Translations under genes and position numbers: made by a program
Shown: piece after piece, positions 52,415-61,121 of the stretch
Position numbering within the stretch: the first letter of the stretch is position 1
Layout: every line of letters starts with the position of its first letter
The notes under the pieces: generated by a model
Seen by the model: only the letters and a program-made list of their open reading frames with translations
The model's database searches: none
Told to the model about the DNA's origin: nothing
Assembly: GCF_007997285.1 (NCBI RefSeq)
Contig: NZ_VORX01000010.1
Span: forward strand, 40,179-104,178
Origin: Gelidibacter salicanalis
GTDB lineage: Bacteria; Bacteroidota; Bacteroidia; Flavobacteriales; Flavobacteriaceae
DNA length: 64,000 nucleotides
Direction: 5' to 3'

Positions 52415-53716
52415 TTAACTTTTAGAATTTCTCCTGAGAACAATAAATAGTACTGTTGAAATGAAAAGAAAAAGTAAATACCATGTATTAGAGATTAAAT
52501 CCACATAGGTCATATGACCCTTGGCGAGACTTAAAATCATTAATACTTGTGCGCCATAGGGTAAGATTCCTTGAGTAATACACGCAAAAATGTCCAATGT
52601 AGAGGCCGTCTGTTTATTATCTAAGCTATATTCATCATTGATAGATTTTGCAATAGAGCCCGAAATTATAATAGCAACTGTATTATTGGCTATAGCGAAA
52701 TTGACGCTTGATACTAATGCCGCAATTCCGAATTGTGCCGATTTTTGATTTCGTATCAAGGTTTTTATTTTAACCAGAATAAATTCGATGCCACCGTTAA
52801 AGGCTACCAGCGCTGCCAATCCGCCTGTTAATAAGGAGAGTAAAAATATTTCGGTCATATCAGTAAAACCTGTATAGGCGATGCGGGTAAATTGGATGAT
52901 AGAGAAATCCCCATAAAATAGACCTAAAATACCGGCCGTAAGTACGCCCAATACTAAAGTGACAAATACATTCACCCCGATTACCGATAACCCTATCACG
53001 ATTAAGTAAGGCGCGATTTTTAATAGCGAATAGGAATAGGTCACAGATTCAGAAGCATTCGTGTCGAGATGTATGCCTTGGTAGATAAGAATACCAATGG
53101 TGACAAGTGCTGCTGGAATGGCTATTTTTATATTCGTCTTAAATTTATCGCTCATTTTAACTCCCAAAGATTGGGTGGAAGCAATGGTGGTATCAGAAAT
53201 AACCGATAAATTATCGCCAAACATGGCGCCACCCAATAATGCACCACAGAGAATTCCTAGAGAAAAACCGCCCGTATCTGAAAAACCTATGACTATTGGC
53301 GCTAAGGCTACAATGGACCCTACAGAAGTTCCGGTTGAAACCGATAAGAAAGCGGCAATAATGAAGACTCCAAAATAAATGTATTGCACATTTATGACAT
53401 CCATTCCTAAATTAACAATGGTGTCGACACTTCCGGTGGCCTTTGTGACTGCGGCAAATGCACCAGCGAGTAAATAAATTAAGCACATGGTGAGAATTTT
53501 AGGATCGCCACAACCTTTTAATAGCGTGTCTATCTTAGAATTTACCGATTGTTTAAACATTAAAAATGCCACAAGAATCCCGGCAATAACTGCAATAGGC
53601 GCGGGTAGTGCGTAAAAATCATCTTGAATAATCCCAACACTTAAAAATGTGGTGATGAATACAAAAAAAGGAATTAAAGCTTTAAAACTTGGTGTGATAG
53701 GTGATGTAGCTGTCAT
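52415..53716 (-). CDS. NhaC-family antiporter, possibly a methionine transporter (MetT-like)
   Basis: A 433-residue membrane protein with 10 or more hydrophobic segments. It has LAGAFAAVTKATGSVDT, VSTGTSVGSIVALAPIVIGFSDTGGF, GALLGGAMFGDNLSVISDTTIASTQSLGVKMSDKF and a final ACITQGILPYGAQVLMI, the NhaC/YuiF signatures. NhaC proteins exchange Na+ and H+, or in the MetT branch move methionine. The leader shows an S-box-like structure, which would fit MetT; this depends on that element being functional. It stands alone. Confidence 0.9.
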   Translation of the reverse strand: MTATSPITPSFKALIPFFVFITTFLSVGIIQDDFYALPAPIAVIAGILVAFLMFKQSVNSKIDTLLKGCGDPKILTMCLIYLLAGAFAAVTKATGSVDTIVNLGMDVINVQYIYFGVFIIAAFLSVSTGTSVGSIVALAPIVIGFSDTGGFSLGILCGALLGGAMFGDNLSVISDTTIASTQSLGVKMSDKFKTNIKIAIPAALVTIGILIYQGIHLDTNASESVTYSYSLLKIAPYLIVIGLSVIGVNVFVTLVLGVLTAGILGLFYGDFSIIQFTRIAYTGFTDMTEIFLLSLLTGGLAALVAFNGGIEFILVKIKTLIRNQKSAQFGIAALVSSVNFAIANNTVAIIISGSIAKSINDEYSLDNKQTASTLDIFACITQGILPYGAQVLMILSLAKGHMTYVDLISNTWYLLFLFISTVLFIVLRRNSKS

Positions 53717-53798
53717 GAATCTTAGTTTGCAGAATCTCAGCTTGAATATGACAACAAATAATTAGGAATGAGAATAACGTTTTTTCCAAAGTATTTGG

Positions 53799-53865
53799 CT
53801 TATCATATTTAGCACCTTGCTCGTTAATGCAGGTTGCTATCTCTTGATGAGATTCTTGATAATTA
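53799..53865 (-). ncRNA. Shortened SAM (S-box)-like riboswitch candidate
   Basis: On the minus strand the leader reads TTATCAAGA, a short hairpin ATCTC-ATCAA-GAGAT, AGCAACC, a loop, then AAGGTGCTAAAT and TGATAAG. TTATCA pairs with TGATAA as P1. GCAACC ... AGGTGCTAA is the conserved P3 core of SAM-I. The P2 kink-turn with pseudoknot and the P4 helix are missing, leaving about 65 bases. It begins where transcription from the upstream -7 box should start. Confidence 0.5.
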
Positions 53866-53871
53866 AGTGGG

Positions 53872-53879
53872 CAAAAGTA
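53872..53879 (-). promoter_or_regulatory. -7 box of the NhaC-type gene
   Basis: TACTTTTG on the minus strand (exact TAnnTTTG), about 155 bases upstream of the ATG at 53716. Predicted transcription start falls at the 5' end of the S-box-like element. TTG box not evident. Confidence 0.5.
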
Positions 53880-54006
53880 AGGTTTTTTACTAATAAAACA
53901 GAAGAATTTAAATAAATTTTTAGGTTAGATTATTAGAAGAGATAAACGCTATTGGAATGAAGTTATTAGACGTTGCTGAAGTGCATATCAAAAGATATCT
54001 CAGCCT

Positions 54007-54576
54007 TTACTTATTAAATAAATCAATCGTTTTTTCAATCGCTTTATCAAAGTTATCCCAAGACTCTTGAGAAGATAAATCTGTTGTGATAAACTTTTTA
54101 TTGAATTTAGATAACAGTGTAAAATAAATGTAGCCACCTATCATGAGTTGAAACGCATGATTTAAGGAAGTATCCTTATCTGAAATAGCAAACATTTTAG
54201 ACATTTCTTTATTGCTATACTTAAATAAATCGTGAGTAGCTTCATTGTTTTCAAGTAATTGCCAGCGCAGAATTTCTTGCGTGAGTTTGTTTTCACGTAG
54301 TTCTTGCGTTCCAGCTTTAGCAAAATCTTTGAGAGCTTCTGTGGAATTTATCGCTCTGTCCTGCAATGAAAGCATAGATTTAAAAAAATCTCCTTTTTTT
54401 GCCAGATGAAGGAGCAGACCTTCTAATCCACCATAATAACGATAAATAAGTTCCTTAGAAACACCTGCTTTTTTAGCAATAGCATTTATACCTACTGCTT
54501 GAGGTCCTTTTTCCTCTAATAGGCTTAAAAAACTTTCATAAATTTTTTCTTCTGTTGCAGCTCTGTCTTTCTTCAT
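54007..54576 (-). CDS. TetR/AcrR-family regulator (of beta-oxidation operon)
   Basis: A 189-residue repressor with HTH VGINAIAKKAGVSKELIYRYYGGLEGLLLHLAKKG and a ligand domain. It overlaps by one base the transglutaminase-like gene upstream and is transcribed away from the fatty-acid operon. By context it is the likely fatty-acid or acyl-CoA-responsive repressor; a dyad lies at the start of the divergent thiolase transcript. The pairing is an inference from neighbourhood. Confidence 0.88.
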   Translation of the reverse strand: MKKDRAATEEKIYESFLSLLEEKGPQAVGINAIAKKAGVSKELIYRYYGGLEGLLLHLAKKGDFFKSMLSLQDRAINSTEALKDFAKAGTQELRENKLTQEILRWQLLENNEATHDLFKYSNKEMSKMFAISDKDTSLNHAFQLMIGGYIYFTLLSKFNKKFITTDLSSQESWDNFDKAIEKTIDLFNK

Positions 54577-55232
54577 TATAATTCATTAAGGTTTAGTACC
54601 ATTCCCAATTCAATAGTTCTATCTCGTAATAACGGATAAGTTTCCTTCATTAAATCGAGCATATATGGTAAAGGCACGTGGTCAAAAGTACCATAATCTT
54701 CCAAATATTCCATAAATTCCGTTGTGCCTGAATTATCATACGCTTGAAACAACGAATCATTTTTCCCATCAAAATCTAAGGGTTGAACGTTCAATTTTTC
54801 ACATAGCGTTTTATTAAAAGCTGGTGTTGCTTTTAACCATTTGCCATCTAGGTACATTTCAACATAACCATGTGGCACAAGCACGTCGTTACCAAATTTT
54901 TCAACAATATCATCTACGGCAATATGATTTTTAACTTTGGCTAATCCTAATCGGGCTGGAATGTTTTTACCGCGCAAAACAGTGATCAATAGGATAGCTT
55001 TATCCAAACAATGTCCACTTTTATGTGTGCAAATTTCAGACGCTATCCAATCGGTTTCTTTCAAACTAAAGCGATAAGGATTGTAATGCCAAGCATCCCT
55101 AATATAATAATAGGCTTTTAAAGCAAATTCTAACGGCGTTTCCTTTGTACTGCTATCATTTATTTTTTCAATTAGTTTTTGAATAGACGCTGACGAATAG
55201 TCAAAATTATAATTGGTTTCTAAATATGTCAT
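54576..55232 (-). CDS. Transglutaminase-like cysteine protease-fold protein
   Basis: A 218-residue protein with the transglutaminase core: Cys75 in THKSGHCLDKAILLITVLRGKNIPAR, and His121 in VPHGYVEMYLDGKWLKATP. The third triad member, Asp, usually seen after the Trp strand (IDP), appears as ATPAFN with Thr, so the catalytic Asp is missing or elsewhere. No signal peptide, so cytosolic. The gene is upstream of and overlaps the TetR gene, an arrangement suggesting co-regulation with the fatty-acid operon. Natural function unknown. Confidence 0.8.
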   Translation of the reverse strand: MTYLETNYNFDYSSASIQKLIEKINDSSTKETPLEFALKAYYYIRDAWHYNPYRFSLKETDWIASEICTHKSGHCLDKAILLITVLRGKNIPARLGLAKVKNHIAVDDIVEKFGNDVLVPHGYVEMYLDGKWLKATPAFNKTLCEKLNVQPLDFDGKNDSLFQAYDNSGTTEFMEYLEDYGTFDHVPLPYMLDLMKETYPLLRDRTIELGMVLNLNEL

Positions 55233-55319
55233 ATTCGCTTTTTTTTAATGATTTATATGCTGACATCTATAATAATTATCGTCAATTTATAGGATGTTAA
55301 TAAAATTATAGTGTTTTTA

Positions 55320-55366
55320 TTGACAAATATAATTCTTTAGTCTAAGTTTGTAACCATGTGGTCACA
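55320..55366 (+). promoter_or_regulatory. Promoter and operator-like dyad of the beta-oxidation operon
   Basis: TTG at 55320-55322, 20 bases, TAAGTTTG at 55343-55350, an exact match to the group consensus. The imperfect dyad TGTAACCAT / GTGGTCACA at 55349-55366 (7 of 9 matching) overlaps the expected transcription start. ATG of the thiolase is at 55418. Confidence 0.65.
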
Positions 55367-55417
55367 TATTTTTTTATTCTATATGTTACCTCTTAGTAAT
55401 TTTAAAAAATAAAAGGA

Positions 55418-56617
55418 ATGGATGCATATATTTATGATTCTGTAAGAACACCTAGAGGAATCGGCAAAAAAGCAGGAAGCTTATCTCAAGTAAGCCCAGT
55501 ACAATTAGTAACAACGTTGCTGTCAGCACTGAAAGAACGAAATAATTTAGACACATCGTATGTAGAAGATTTAGTTTTAGGCTGTGTAACACAAGCAGGA
55601 GAGCAAGGTGGGAATATTGCAAAAGTTGCTGCACAAGTAGCAAATTATGGCGATCATTTAGCAGCAGTATCTTTAAACCGTTATTGTGCTTCTGGCTTAG
55701 AAGCAGTAAATCAAGCAGCTGCTCGAGTAAGATCAGGTTGGTCAGATTTAATTATTGCTGGCGGCGTAGAATCTATGTCGCGAGTGCCTATGGGAATTGA
55801 CGGTTCTGCTTGGGTTATGGAACCTGATGCTGCTTTCGGTAAGTTTGTACCACAAGGAATTTCGGCCGATTTAATCGCTACCAAATATGGTTATTCACGT
55901 AACGACGTGGATAGTTTTGCAGTGGCATCTCAAAATAGAGCCGCTGCTGCTTGGTCTAAAAATGCATTCAAAAAATCCATAATCCCAGTTACTGATATAA
56001 ATGGTATCGAAATTTTAGCAATAGACGAATATATTCGTGCCAACACTACCATAGAAGCTTTAGGAAAATTAAATCCGTCGTTTGAAAAAATGGGCGAGAT
56101 GCTATTCAACCAAACGGCTTTAGATACGTATATTGAAATAGAACGGATTAAACATGTACATCATGCTGGTAATTCTTCAGGACTTGTAGATGGTGCGGCA
56201 TTAATGCTAATTGGTACTAAAGAAATTGGAGAAAAATTAGGACTCACTCCAAGAGCGAAAATTAAAATGGGAAGTATCATAGGTTCCGAACCTTTAATTA
56301 TGTTGGAAGGTCCAACACCAGCAACTAAAAAAGCATTAAAAAAAGCAGGGATGACAGCTTCAGACATCGATTTATGGGAAGTTAACGAAGCCTTTGCTGT
56401 TGTACCAATGCGATTGATGGAAAACATGAAAATTGATCACTCTATTGTAAATGTAAATGGAGGAGCAATCGCAATGGGACATCCATTAGGTGCTACTGGA
56501 TGTATGATTCTTGGTACTGCTTTAGATGAATTAGAGCAGCAAGATAAAAGCACTGCTTTAGCAACGCTATGTGTTGGTGGAGGAATGGGAACTGCAACTA
56601 TAATAGAACGTGTTTAA
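55418..56617 (+). CDS. Acetyl-CoA C-acyltransferase (thiolase, FadA/FadI type)
   Basis: A 399-residue thiolase that splits 3-ketoacyl-CoA with CoA to acetyl-CoA and a shortened acyl-CoA. The acyl-enzyme Cys90 is in [12 protein letters not shown]; the C-terminal His is in [15 protein letters not shown]; the second cysteine is in [10 protein letters not shown]. It is the first gene of the operon, and its stop overlaps the upstream part of an open frame whose real start is 56637. It works with the hydratase-dehydrogenase next to it. Confidence 0.95.
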   Translation: MDAYIYDSVRTPRGIGKKAGSLSQVSPVQLVTTLLSALKERNNLDTSYVEDLVLGCVTQAGEQGGNIAKVAAQVANYGDHLAAVSLNRYCASGLEAVNQAAARVRSGWSDLIIAGGVESMSRVPMGIDGSAWVMEPDAAFGKFVPQGISADLIATKYGYSRNDVDSFAVASQNRAAAAWSKNAFKKSIIPVTDINGIEILAIDEYIRANTTIEALGKLNPSFEKMGEMLFNQTALDTYIEIERIKHVHHAGNSSGLVDGAALMLIGTKEIGEKLGLTPRAKIKMGSIIGSEPLIMLEGPTPATKKALKKAGMTASDIDLWEVNEAFAVVPMRLMENMKIDHSIVNVNGGAIAMGHPLGATGCMILGTALDELEQQDKSTALATLCVGGGMGTATIIERV

Positions 56618-56636
56618 ACGCTTAAAAAGAAACATA

Positions 56637-58778
56637 ATGCAACATATAAAATATACAATAGATACAGACGGGATTGCTTTTATTACTTGGGACGTGGCAA
56701 ACTCGCCAGTGAATATTATGAATGCAGAAACCATTTCAGAATTTTTTGCAACAACCGATAAAGCCATTAAAGACGCTACTGTAAAAGGTATTGTTATCAA
56801 TTCTGCCAAAAGAGATTTTATTGCTGGAGGTGATTTAAAATGGTTTCTAAATTTTGATGGTTCCAAACAAGATTGCTATGATATGCTCGCAAAAACGCAT
56901 CAAAGCATGCGGCAAATGGAATTATCATCTAAACCGATAGTCGCTGCAATAAGTGGATTGGCTTTAGGTGGTGGTTTAGAGATTGCCTTGGCCTGTAATC
57001 ATCGCATTATGCTTAATCATCCAGCAAATAGAATAGGATTGGTAGAATGTTCTGTTGGTTTATTTCCTGGAGCAGGTGGTACACAACGTTTTTTAAGACT
57101 TTTAGGTCCCAGAAAAACAATTGAATATATTACTCAATCTCGTAAACTAACAGCAGAGCAAGCCTTAAAAGATACCTTAGTCAATCAAATATGCAGTCCT
57201 GAAGACGATATTAACGCATTAGCTAAAGATTGGATATTGAAAAATCCAGAAGTGCAACAACCTTGGGACGATAAGCGCTTTGTAGTGCTTGGAACACCAA
57301 ATGGAATAGGTCAAGTATCTGGTTTTACGGAGTTTTATTCGGTATCTAATGCCATGGCATATAAAACGACCCATGGTAATTTGCCACATATTAAAAATGT
57401 GTTAAGCGCTATTTATCATGGAAGTTCTACAGGAATCGATAAAGCTTTAGAAGTTGAAGCACGTTATTTTGTAAATACCTTGTTCACTAAAGAAACGAAA
57501 AATATTATTAGAGCTGCTTTTATTTTTATAGGTGATGCAGCCAAAGGAAAAGCCAAACCAAAAGATTTTGAAAATACGACCTATAAAAAGGTTGGTGTTT
57601 TAGGTGCTGGAATGATGGGGGCAGGCATTGCCTATGTTTCTGCAAAAGCTGGATTAGATGTCGTTCTTAAAGATGTTTCTATGGAAGGTGCCGAAAAAGG
57701 AAAAAGCTATTCTTCAAAAATAGAACAGGATAAGATTGCAAAAGGACGAAGTACCGAAGACAAATCGAAGCCCTTATTAGATAAAATTCAACCTACAGCT
57801 TCAGTTGAAGATTTAAAAGATTGTGACTTAATTATTGAAGCAGTTTTTGAAAATTTAGACCTTAAATATAAGGTCACACAAGAAACCGAAGCAGTGATTG
57901 CAGATGCAGTGATTTACGCAAGTAATACCTCTACATTACCTATTACAGCATTGGCAAAAGCATCAAAAAAACCAGAAAAATTTATTGGTTTGCATTTTTT
58001 CTCACCAGTGGATAAAATGCCTTTAGTAGAAGTTATCGTGGGAGAAAAAACATCTGATGAAACAGTTGCGGCTGCTATTGACTATGTCACAAAAATTAAA
58101 AAAGTACCTATTGTAGTTAATGATGGACGTGGATTCTTTACCTCTCGTGTCTTCGGAAAATTTGTAAACGAAGGTATTAAGATGTTAGCAGAAGGAATTC
58201 CACCAGCGGTTATAGAAAATGTAGCCAAGAAAATTGGTATGCCAATTGGTCCTTTAGCTATTTCAGATGAAGTCACTCTAAAATTGATGTTAGATATCAT
58301 GAACGAAAGTCCTGATTTAACTGAATTTGAAAAGGAATTAAAAGATACCATTGACACTATTGTGAATAAACACGGTAGAGTTAGTAAAAAATCTGGAAAA
58401 GGATTTTATGAATATCCAGAAGGCGGAAAGAAATATTTATGGGAAGAATGGCCAACTATTTTTAAACAGCAAACAGATTATGATGAAGAGGAAATTGGTA
58501 AACGATTATTATTCGCAATGGTTATAGATTCTTACAAGTGTTTAGATAGTGGTGTATTGCGTGAGCCTAGAGATGCTGATATTGGTTCTATCTTAGGACT
58601 TGGTTTCCCAATTTATACAGGTGGTGTCATGTCTTACATCGATTATATTGGTGCTAAGGAATTTAAAGCTTATGCAGATACATTAGCACAAAAATATGGC
58701 GAGCGTTTTCAATTACCAGATGCGTTGGTAAAGCGTATTGAAGCAGCAGGAGAGGGAAGAGTATTTTATAAAAACTAA
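56637..58778 (+). CDS. Bifunctional enoyl-CoA hydratase / 3-hydroxyacyl-CoA dehydrogenase (FadB/FadJ-like)
   Basis: A 713-residue fusion when started at ATG 56637 (MQHIKYTIDTDG); the open frame from 56610 overlaps the thiolase and lacks a good start. The N-terminal crotonase domain has GLALGGGLEIALACNHRIML and GLVECSVGLFPGAGGTQRFLRLLG, with Glu residues for hydration. The C-terminal part has GVLGAGMMGAGIAYVSAKAG (NAD binding) and FIGLHFFSPVDKMPLVEVI, then the helical C-terminal domains. It converts trans-2-enoyl-CoA to 3-ketoacyl-CoA. Downstream of the thiolase and upstream of the acyl-CoA dehydrogenase. Confidence 0.95.
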   Translation: MQHIKYTIDTDGIAFITWDVANSPVNIMNAETISEFFATTDKAIKDATVKGIVINSAKRDFIAGGDLKWFLNFDGSKQDCYDMLAKTHQSMRQMELSSKPIVAAISGLALGGGLEIALACNHRIMLNHPANRIGLVECSVGLFPGAGGTQRFLRLLGPRKTIEYITQSRKLTAEQALKDTLVNQICSPEDDINALAKDWILKNPEVQQPWDDKRFVVLGTPNGIGQVSGFTEFYSVSNAMAYKTTHGNLPHIKNVLSAIYHGSSTGIDKALEVEARYFVNTLFTKETKNIIRAAFIFIGDAAKGKAKPKDFENTTYKKVGVLGAGMMGAGIAYVSAKAGLDVVLKDVSMEGAEKGKSYSSKIEQDKIAKGRSTEDKSKPLLDKIQPTASVEDLKDCDLIIEAVFENLDLKYKVTQETEAVIADAVIYASNTSTLPITALAKASKKPEKFIGLHFFSPVDKMPLVEVIVGEKTSDETVAAAIDYVTKIKKVPIVVNDGRGFFTSRVFGKFVNEGIKMLAEGIPPAVIENVAKKIGMPIGPLAISDEVTLKLMLDIMNESPDLTEFEKELKDTIDTIVNKHGRVSKKSGKGFYEYPEGGKKYLWEEWPTIFKQQTDYDEEEIGKRLLFAMVIDSYKCLDSGVLREPRDADIGSILGLGFPIYTGGVMSYIDYIGAKEFKAYADTLAQKYGERFQLPDALVKRIEAAGEGRVFYKN

Positions 58779-58795
58779 TTTTTAAATAACTAATT

Positions 58796-60001
58796 ATGTT
58801 ACAAAACGTATTATTAGAACGAAAAATATATGCATCAGAAGAACATAAAATGATGCAAGGCATGATTCAAGATTTTATTGCTAATGAGCTTGCGCCTCAA
58901 ACGGAGGAATGGGAAAAAAAAGGCATGGTAAGTCGTGAAATTTGGAAAAGAGCAGGCGATTTAGGTTTGCTTTGTATCGATATGCCAGAGCAATATGGCG
59001 GTTCTGGCCTCGATTTTAGTTATAGTGCTTTATTTATGGAAGAACTAGCAAAAAAGGGAATCAGCGGCCCTGGCTACTCATTGCATTCAGATATTGTAGC
59101 ACCGTATATCCTAAAATGGGGAACAGATGCTCAAAAAGAGAAATACTTGCCACCTATGGCTACAGGCGAAATGATCACGTCTATTGGAATGACAGAGCCT
59201 AACTGTGGTTCAGATTTACAAGCACTTCGGACAACAGCCAAAGACGCAGGAGATCATTATGTAGTTAATGGACAAAAAACATTTATTACTAATGGCTATT
59301 TGTCAGATATGTCTATTGTTGCTGTAAAAACAAATTCCGGTACTCCTGAAGAAGGCGTTTCATTATTAATTATGGAAAGTGCAATGGAAGGTTTTGAAAA
59401 AGGCGTGCCTTTCAAAAAAATTGGAATGAAAGCACAAGATACTTGTGAGTTGTTTTTTGACAACGTCAAAGTTCCTAAAGAAAACTTGCTAGGTAAAGAA
59501 GGCTACGGTTTTAAAATAATGATGACAGAGTTAGCACGTGAGCGATTAACAGTTGCTATAGCAGCGGTCGGGGGTGCACAAGGAGCCATTGAAGATACTA
59601 TTGAGTATACGTCTGTAAGAACAGCATTTAAGCAACCCATTGCCGGCTTTCAAAACACCCAATTTAAACTAGCGGAAGCTGCAACACTCTTACAAATCCA
59701 TCAAGCGTTTATAGACCGTTGTACAGAAGATTTAATAGCAGGTAAACTCTCTGCTGAAAGTGCTTCTATGGCAAAATTTTCAGCAACAGATATGCATAGT
59801 AAAGTGGTCGATGAATGTCTACAATTATTCGGTGGCTATGGTTATATGTGGGAATATCCTATTGCACGACAATATGCCGATAATAGAGTAGCACGTATTT
59901 ACGCTGGCACCAATGAAATCATGAAATTAGTAGTGGCTAGAGGCTTGTTTAAAGAGTTATTTGCTCAAATGAAAGCCATGCGTAAGCAACAAAAGAAATA
60001 A
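58796..60001 (+). CDS. Acyl-CoA dehydrogenase
   Basis: A 401-residue flavoprotein that makes trans-2-enoyl-CoA from acyl-CoA, passing electrons to ETF. It has the acyl-CoA dehydrogenase signature IGMTEPNCGSDLQALRTTA, GQKTFITNGY, and GGYGYMWEYPIARQYADNRVARIYAGTNEIMK. The position that is Glu in MCAD-like enzymes reads Ala here (IYAGT), as in long-chain and isovaleryl-type enzymes, which put the catalytic Glu on another helix (MTELARERL). Long- or branched-chain substrates are therefore likely. Third gene of the operon, 17 bases after the preceding stop. Confidence 0.95.
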   Translation: MLQNVLLERKIYASEEHKMMQGMIQDFIANELAPQTEEWEKKGMVSREIWKRAGDLGLLCIDMPEQYGGSGLDFSYSALFMEELAKKGISGPGYSLHSDIVAPYILKWGTDAQKEKYLPPMATGEMITSIGMTEPNCGSDLQALRTTAKDAGDHYVVNGQKTFITNGYLSDMSIVAVKTNSGTPEEGVSLLIMESAMEGFEKGVPFKKIGMKAQDTCELFFDNVKVPKENLLGKEGYGFKIMMTELARERLTVAIAAVGGAQGAIEDTIEYTSVRTAFKQPIAGFQNTQFKLAEAATLLQIHQAFIDRCTEDLIAGKLSAESASMAKFSATDMHSKVVDECLQLFGGYGYMWEYPIARQYADNRVARIYAGTNEIMKLVVARGLFKELFAQMKAMRKQQKK

Positions 60002-60044
60002 CAGTAGTTGTAAATAGCAGATTTTAAACTTCAATTATAAAATA

Positions 60045-61103
60045 ATGCAAGAATCAAAACCATTACAAGGCATTACTGTATTAGATTTTACCAGATTACT
60101 TCCAGGACCTTTAGGCACACATCTATTAAGTCAATTAGGTGCAAAAGTAATTAAGATTGAAAGTCCAAAACGTTTAGATTATACGCGATTTTACGAACCT
60201 AAAATTGACGAAAGTTCTGTTATGTTTCATGCTATGAATCATTCAAAAGAACAGCTTATAGTTGATTATGAAACTGAGGAAGGTTATAAAGAAGTTAGTG
60301 ATTTAATAGCTTCTGCTGATGTGTTGATAGAGCAATTTCGTCCTGGTGCCATGGCAAGTTTCAATTTAGATTTTGAGACTGTAAAGGCAATAAACCCAAA
60401 CATTGTTTATGTCTCCGTTACAGGCTATGGTCAAACTGGAGCATTACATACCAAAGCAGGTCATGATCTTAATTATTTGGCTACTGCTGGTTTGTTAGAT
60501 TTAAATAGAGACGCGCAAGGAAAACCTGTTATTCCTGGGTTTCAAATTGCAGATATTGCAGGTGGTTCGTATATGTTAGTATCGGCTTGTACTTCTGGAC
60601 TCATAGCTCAAAAATTACAGAATAAACCACAGTATGTCGATTTGAGTTTGTTAGATGCAACTATCCCCTTAAACGCTATTGCTCATAGTATGCTTCAAGG
60701 TGGCGCTTCATACAAACAAACGCCAATTTTAAGTGGTATGCTTGTTAACTATAATGTATATGAAACTTCCGACGGAAAATGGATTGCGTTGGGTGCTTTA
60801 GAAATGAAATTTTGGAACGGCTTCTGTGACCTAGTAGATAAACCAGATTGGAAAAGAACATCGGAACTAGAATTAATCAATGGTGTTTTTCCTAAGAACC
60901 ATTTAGAAGCACTTTTTAAAACCAAAACGAGAGATGAATGGACAACCTTAAGTGCCAATCATGATACCTGTTTGTCGCCAGTTTTAGAGATAGAAGAAGT
61001 AACAGAACATCAACACATAAAAGATCGTAACGTTTTTAATAAGACTACCATTAAAGTTAGCACCATAAAAACGTATGCTTCGCCTTATAAAACTTATAGT
61101 TAA
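60045..61103 (+). CDS. CaiB/BaiF CoA-transferase family protein (alpha-methylacyl-CoA racemase-like)
   Basis: A 352-residue class III CoA-transferase. It has LDFTRLLPGPLGTHLLSQLGAKVIKIE, AGHDLNYLATAGLLD with His140, and the key Asp170 in QIADIAGGS. The His/Asp layout resembles alpha-methylacyl-CoA racemase (AMACR), which prepares 2-methyl-branched acyl-CoA for oxidation. A true CoA-transferase is the alternative. Placed within a beta-oxidation operon, it suggests use of branched or sterol-like side-chain substrates. Confidence 0.88.
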   Translation: MQESKPLQGITVLDFTRLLPGPLGTHLLSQLGAKVIKIESPKRLDYTRFYEPKIDESSVMFHAMNHSKEQLIVDYETEEGYKEVSDLIASADVLIEQFRPGAMASFNLDFETVKAINPNIVYVSVTGYGQTGALHTKAGHDLNYLATAGLLDLNRDAQGKPVIPGFQIADIAGGSYMLVSACTSGLIAQKLQNKPQYVDLSLLDATIPLNAIAHSMLQGGASYKQTPILSGMLVNYNVYETSDGKWIALGALEMKFWNGFCDLVDKPDWKRTSELELINGVFPKNHLEALFKTKTRDEWTTLSANHDTCLSPVLEIEEVTEHQHIKDRNVFNKTTIKVSTIKTYASPYKTYS

Positions 61104-61121
61104 CCACTGACCATCTGTATT

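Noticed and set aside
56610..56636. Earlier ATG of the FadB/J-like frame
   Set aside because: Overlaps the thiolase end and adds a basic nonapeptide not typical for the family; ATG 56637 is better.
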